A stretch of 64,000 nt of DNA from Maylandia zebra. Taxonomy: Eukaryota; Chordata; Actinopteri; Cichliformes; Cichlidae. The position numbers were made by a program, and so were the translations under genes. The stretch spans positions 6,731,547 to 6,795,546 of the forward strand of contig NC_135179.1 of assembly GCF_041146795.1 (NCBI RefSeq). Direction: 5' to 3'. Positions within the stretch are counted from its first letter, which is position 1; every line of letters begins with the position of its first letter. The notes under the pieces were generated by a model. That model worked only from the letters and a program-made list of their open reading frames with translations, searched no databases and was not told the DNA's origin. Shown here piece by piece: positions 63,601-64,000 of this stretch.

Positions 63601-63957
63601 AGTTTGGTAATTCACCTTTTCTCCTGTTTGCATCAGTTGTTAATTGAACAGACAAATATTTTATTTTCTTCACGCTCACACATTTAAATCAACTCATTTG
63701 TTCTCTCCCAAGAAGTTGCCAATGCCTATCAAAGAGAATGTATTTGGATCAGACCGGTGATGGAAAGTAATGGATTTATTGCTGAGCTTTTAGGACTTGT
63801 GCATGCGTACCTGTCAGGTAGGTATTATGCGATGAGTTGATGAAATAGTGAGATATCGGGAAGCTCATGTCTTCAGACTGATCCAGCTTTTCTGGTGGAA
63901 TGACTCCATTCTCATCACTAGACAGATAACTGGAGAACGCCTGGAGGGAGATCTTGC
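45615..63957 (-). CDS. plcb1: Phospholipase C beta-1, last 23 coding exons
   Basis: A Gq-activated membrane-associated phosphodiesterase that cleaves PIP2 into IP3 and diacylglycerol. Exons: 63811-63957, 62567-62725, 61407-61489, 61228-61317, 60945-61110, 59623-59678, 57715-57811, 56052-56136, 55684-55808, 54825-54979, 54548-54715, 54366-54465, 53534-53638, 51238-51350, 51005-51155, 50806-50859, 50159-50336, 49757-49889, 49406-49482, 46704-46793, 46484-46541, 46254-46340, 45615-45767. Together they give 875 aa, phases consistent. The X domain has both catalytic histidines ([10 protein letters not shown] and VITHGFTM) and the ELDVWKG metal-site glutamate. An acidic X-Y linker ([14 protein letters not shown]) follows. 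The Y domain has [19 protein letters not shown], then C2 ([19 protein letters not shown]) and the long basic coiled-coil C-terminus. The end [20 protein letters not shown] matches the long 'a' form of PLCB1. PH and EF-hand exons lie beyond the window. The linker and [11 protein letters not shown] favour PLCB1 over PLCB4; a teleost plcb1 paralogue is possible. Confidence 0.95.
47700..47880. repeat. Dispersed fish repeat fragment
   Basis: Contains 'ccccaaccggtcgcagcag', 'gggagtttttccttcccact' and 'ccttgaggcgactgttgttg', ending in 'tataaataaaactgaattga'. It is the same noncoding family as 34270-34740. It lies in the plcb1 intron between exons 46704-46793 and 49406-49482. Confidence 0.65.
48230..48700 (+). 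mobile_element. Decayed DDE transposon fragment
   Basis: Frame-shifted pieces resemble Tc1/mariner-group transposases: FQQDN-like remnants around 48575-48620 (reading [14 protein letters not shown]) and NPKLNCSPD at about 48650. It is heavily decayed, and its ends are not visible. Confidence 0.4.
48919..49164. mobile_element. Short TG...CA element (LTR-like fossil)
   Basis: A 246-bp unit starts TGTTACGACCCGG and ends GGGACGTAACA, so its ends form a perfect 7-bp inverted repeat (TGTTACG/CGTAACA). It is flanked by the 4-bp duplication ATAC (48915-48918, 49165-49168). This suits a small solo LTR or TRIM-like element; it has no coding genes. Confidence 0.5.
51623..52699 (+). mobile_element. 5'-truncated L1/Tx1-like LINE, antisense in plcb1 intron
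   Basis: The insertion is bounded by a 14-bp duplication ATACACGCAAACAT (51609-51622 and 52700-52713) and ends in an AATAAA-rich, A-rich tail. A 154-codon frame at 51742-52206 encodes the end of an ORF2-type protein ([33 protein letters not shown]). It includes a cysteine-rich motif [18 protein letters not shown] of the kind at the C-terminus of L1-type ORF2. A second frame continues to 52526. The reverse transcriptase core is absent. Confidence 0.85.
56370..57240 (+). mobile_element. Tc1-like transposon remnant split by another repeat
   Basis: The left piece (56370-56480) carries 'caagaggacaaagtgttcac' and 'cttcacagtcaccagatctt' (the SPDLN region). The right piece (57115-57240) carries 'ccaccaccatcgcctaaac' and 'ttccagtagagtttcagaga', which follow directly in intact relatives as I remember them. 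About 0.6 kb lie between, including a piece of the noncoding repeat also seen at 47700 and 62270 (56900-56970). Inactive. Confidence 0.5.
57820..59620. other. plcb1 intron, nothing recognised
   Basis: AT-rich intronic DNA upstream of the acidic-linker exon boundary, with A-rich tracts at 59415-59445. I see no exon, RNA gene or element ends that I can support. Confidence 0.55.
61540..61880 (+). mobile_element. Decayed DDE transposon fragment
   Basis: Reads in pieces as the end of a Tc1/mariner-group transposase: a 'cacagtccagaccgtgaacg' region (SPDL-like), then IWHIMKQKL and a following [13 protein letters not shown] stretch. That order suits the motif PIEnIWrIMKrKi of fish elements. Stops interrupt it. 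It lies in a plcb1 intron. Confidence 0.45.
62270..62420. repeat. Dispersed fish repeat fragment
   Basis: Contains 'tttaaacaggaagatgtcc' and 'gaggggcagccatctgctat', the antisense-type form of the family at 47700-47880. Confidence 0.5.
62730..63810. other. plcb1 intron, unassigned
   Basis: Intron between the X-domain exons 62567-62725 and 63811-63957. A minus-strand patch at 62990-63240 ([38 protein letters not shown]) looks like a transposon- or LINE-derived fragment, but I cannot name the family. Confidence 0.4.
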
Positions 63958-64000
63958 CTAAAAATATTGTTCACACAAACACAAAAGACAAAAAGTGAGA

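Noticed and set aside
45615-63957. Assignment to plcb4 instead of plcb1
   Set aside because: [21 protein letters not shown], the acidic linker, [14 protein letters not shown] and the C-terminal LQ...[10 protein letters not shown] fit PLCB1. PLCB4 has different linker and tail sequences.

Overview
The window is vertebrate nuclear DNA, almost certainly from a teleost. It holds intron-rich genes whose exons translate into close matches to vertebrate SUPT3H, CDC5L, NAPB (beta-SNAP) and PLCB1. The introns carry CA/GATA microsatellites, hAT and Tc1-like transposons and non-LTR retrotransposon tails of the kind common in percomorph fish. The species cannot be fixed from the sequence; a cichlid-like percomorph is only a guess. 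All identifications come from reading translations by eye against remembered family sequences.

Layout. (1) 771-3830 (+): the last seven recognised exons of supt3h, whose 5' part lies outside the window. (2) 4232-12896 (-): a complete 19-exon cdc5l, 812 codons plus stop, tail to tail with supt3h; the two poly(A) signals are about 150 bp apart. (3) 14971-26053: a second, rearranged copy of the block 3690-14972. Its left half is inverted (16801-21972 matches 8793-3690), its right half is direct (22001-26053 matches 10477-14972), and the part corresponding to 8794-10476 (cdc5l exons 9 and 10) is missing. A non-LTR retrotransposon (14971-16800) fills the junction between the two copies, and a roughly 1.65-kb repeat is inserted in the inverted half. 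(4) 27255-39732 (-): a complete 10-exon napb, 295 aa, with nested transposons in its introns. (5) 39733-45614: intergenic DNA, probably including plcb1 3' UTR. (6) 45615-63957 (-): the last 23 coding exons (875 aa) of plcb1, from the start of the catalytic X domain to the C-terminus. The PH and most EF-hand exons lie beyond the window.

Main novelty. The rearrangement leaves cdc5l exons 1-8, with their promoter region and all splice sites intact, on the minus strand. Directly downstream on the same strand is the inverted terminal exon of supt3h with its acceptor, stop codon and poly(A) signal. Splicing exon 8 to that exon across a 133-nt intron keeps frame and would give a 314-aa protein: the CDC5L Myb DNA-binding region and basic segment followed by the last 13 residues of SUPT3H. 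The other half of the duplicate (cdc5l exons 11-19, plus strand, no promoter) is clearly a pseudogene.

The two copies also record the order of events. A 1,440-bp hAT element sits in copy 1 and copy 2 has the perfect empty site; other retrotransposon tails are private to one copy or the other. supt3h (SAGA coactivator), cdc5l (Prp19 spliceosome complex), napb (SNARE recycling) and plcb1 (Gq signalling) share no pathway. They are neighbours only, and in human the first pair and the second pair lie on different chromosomes.
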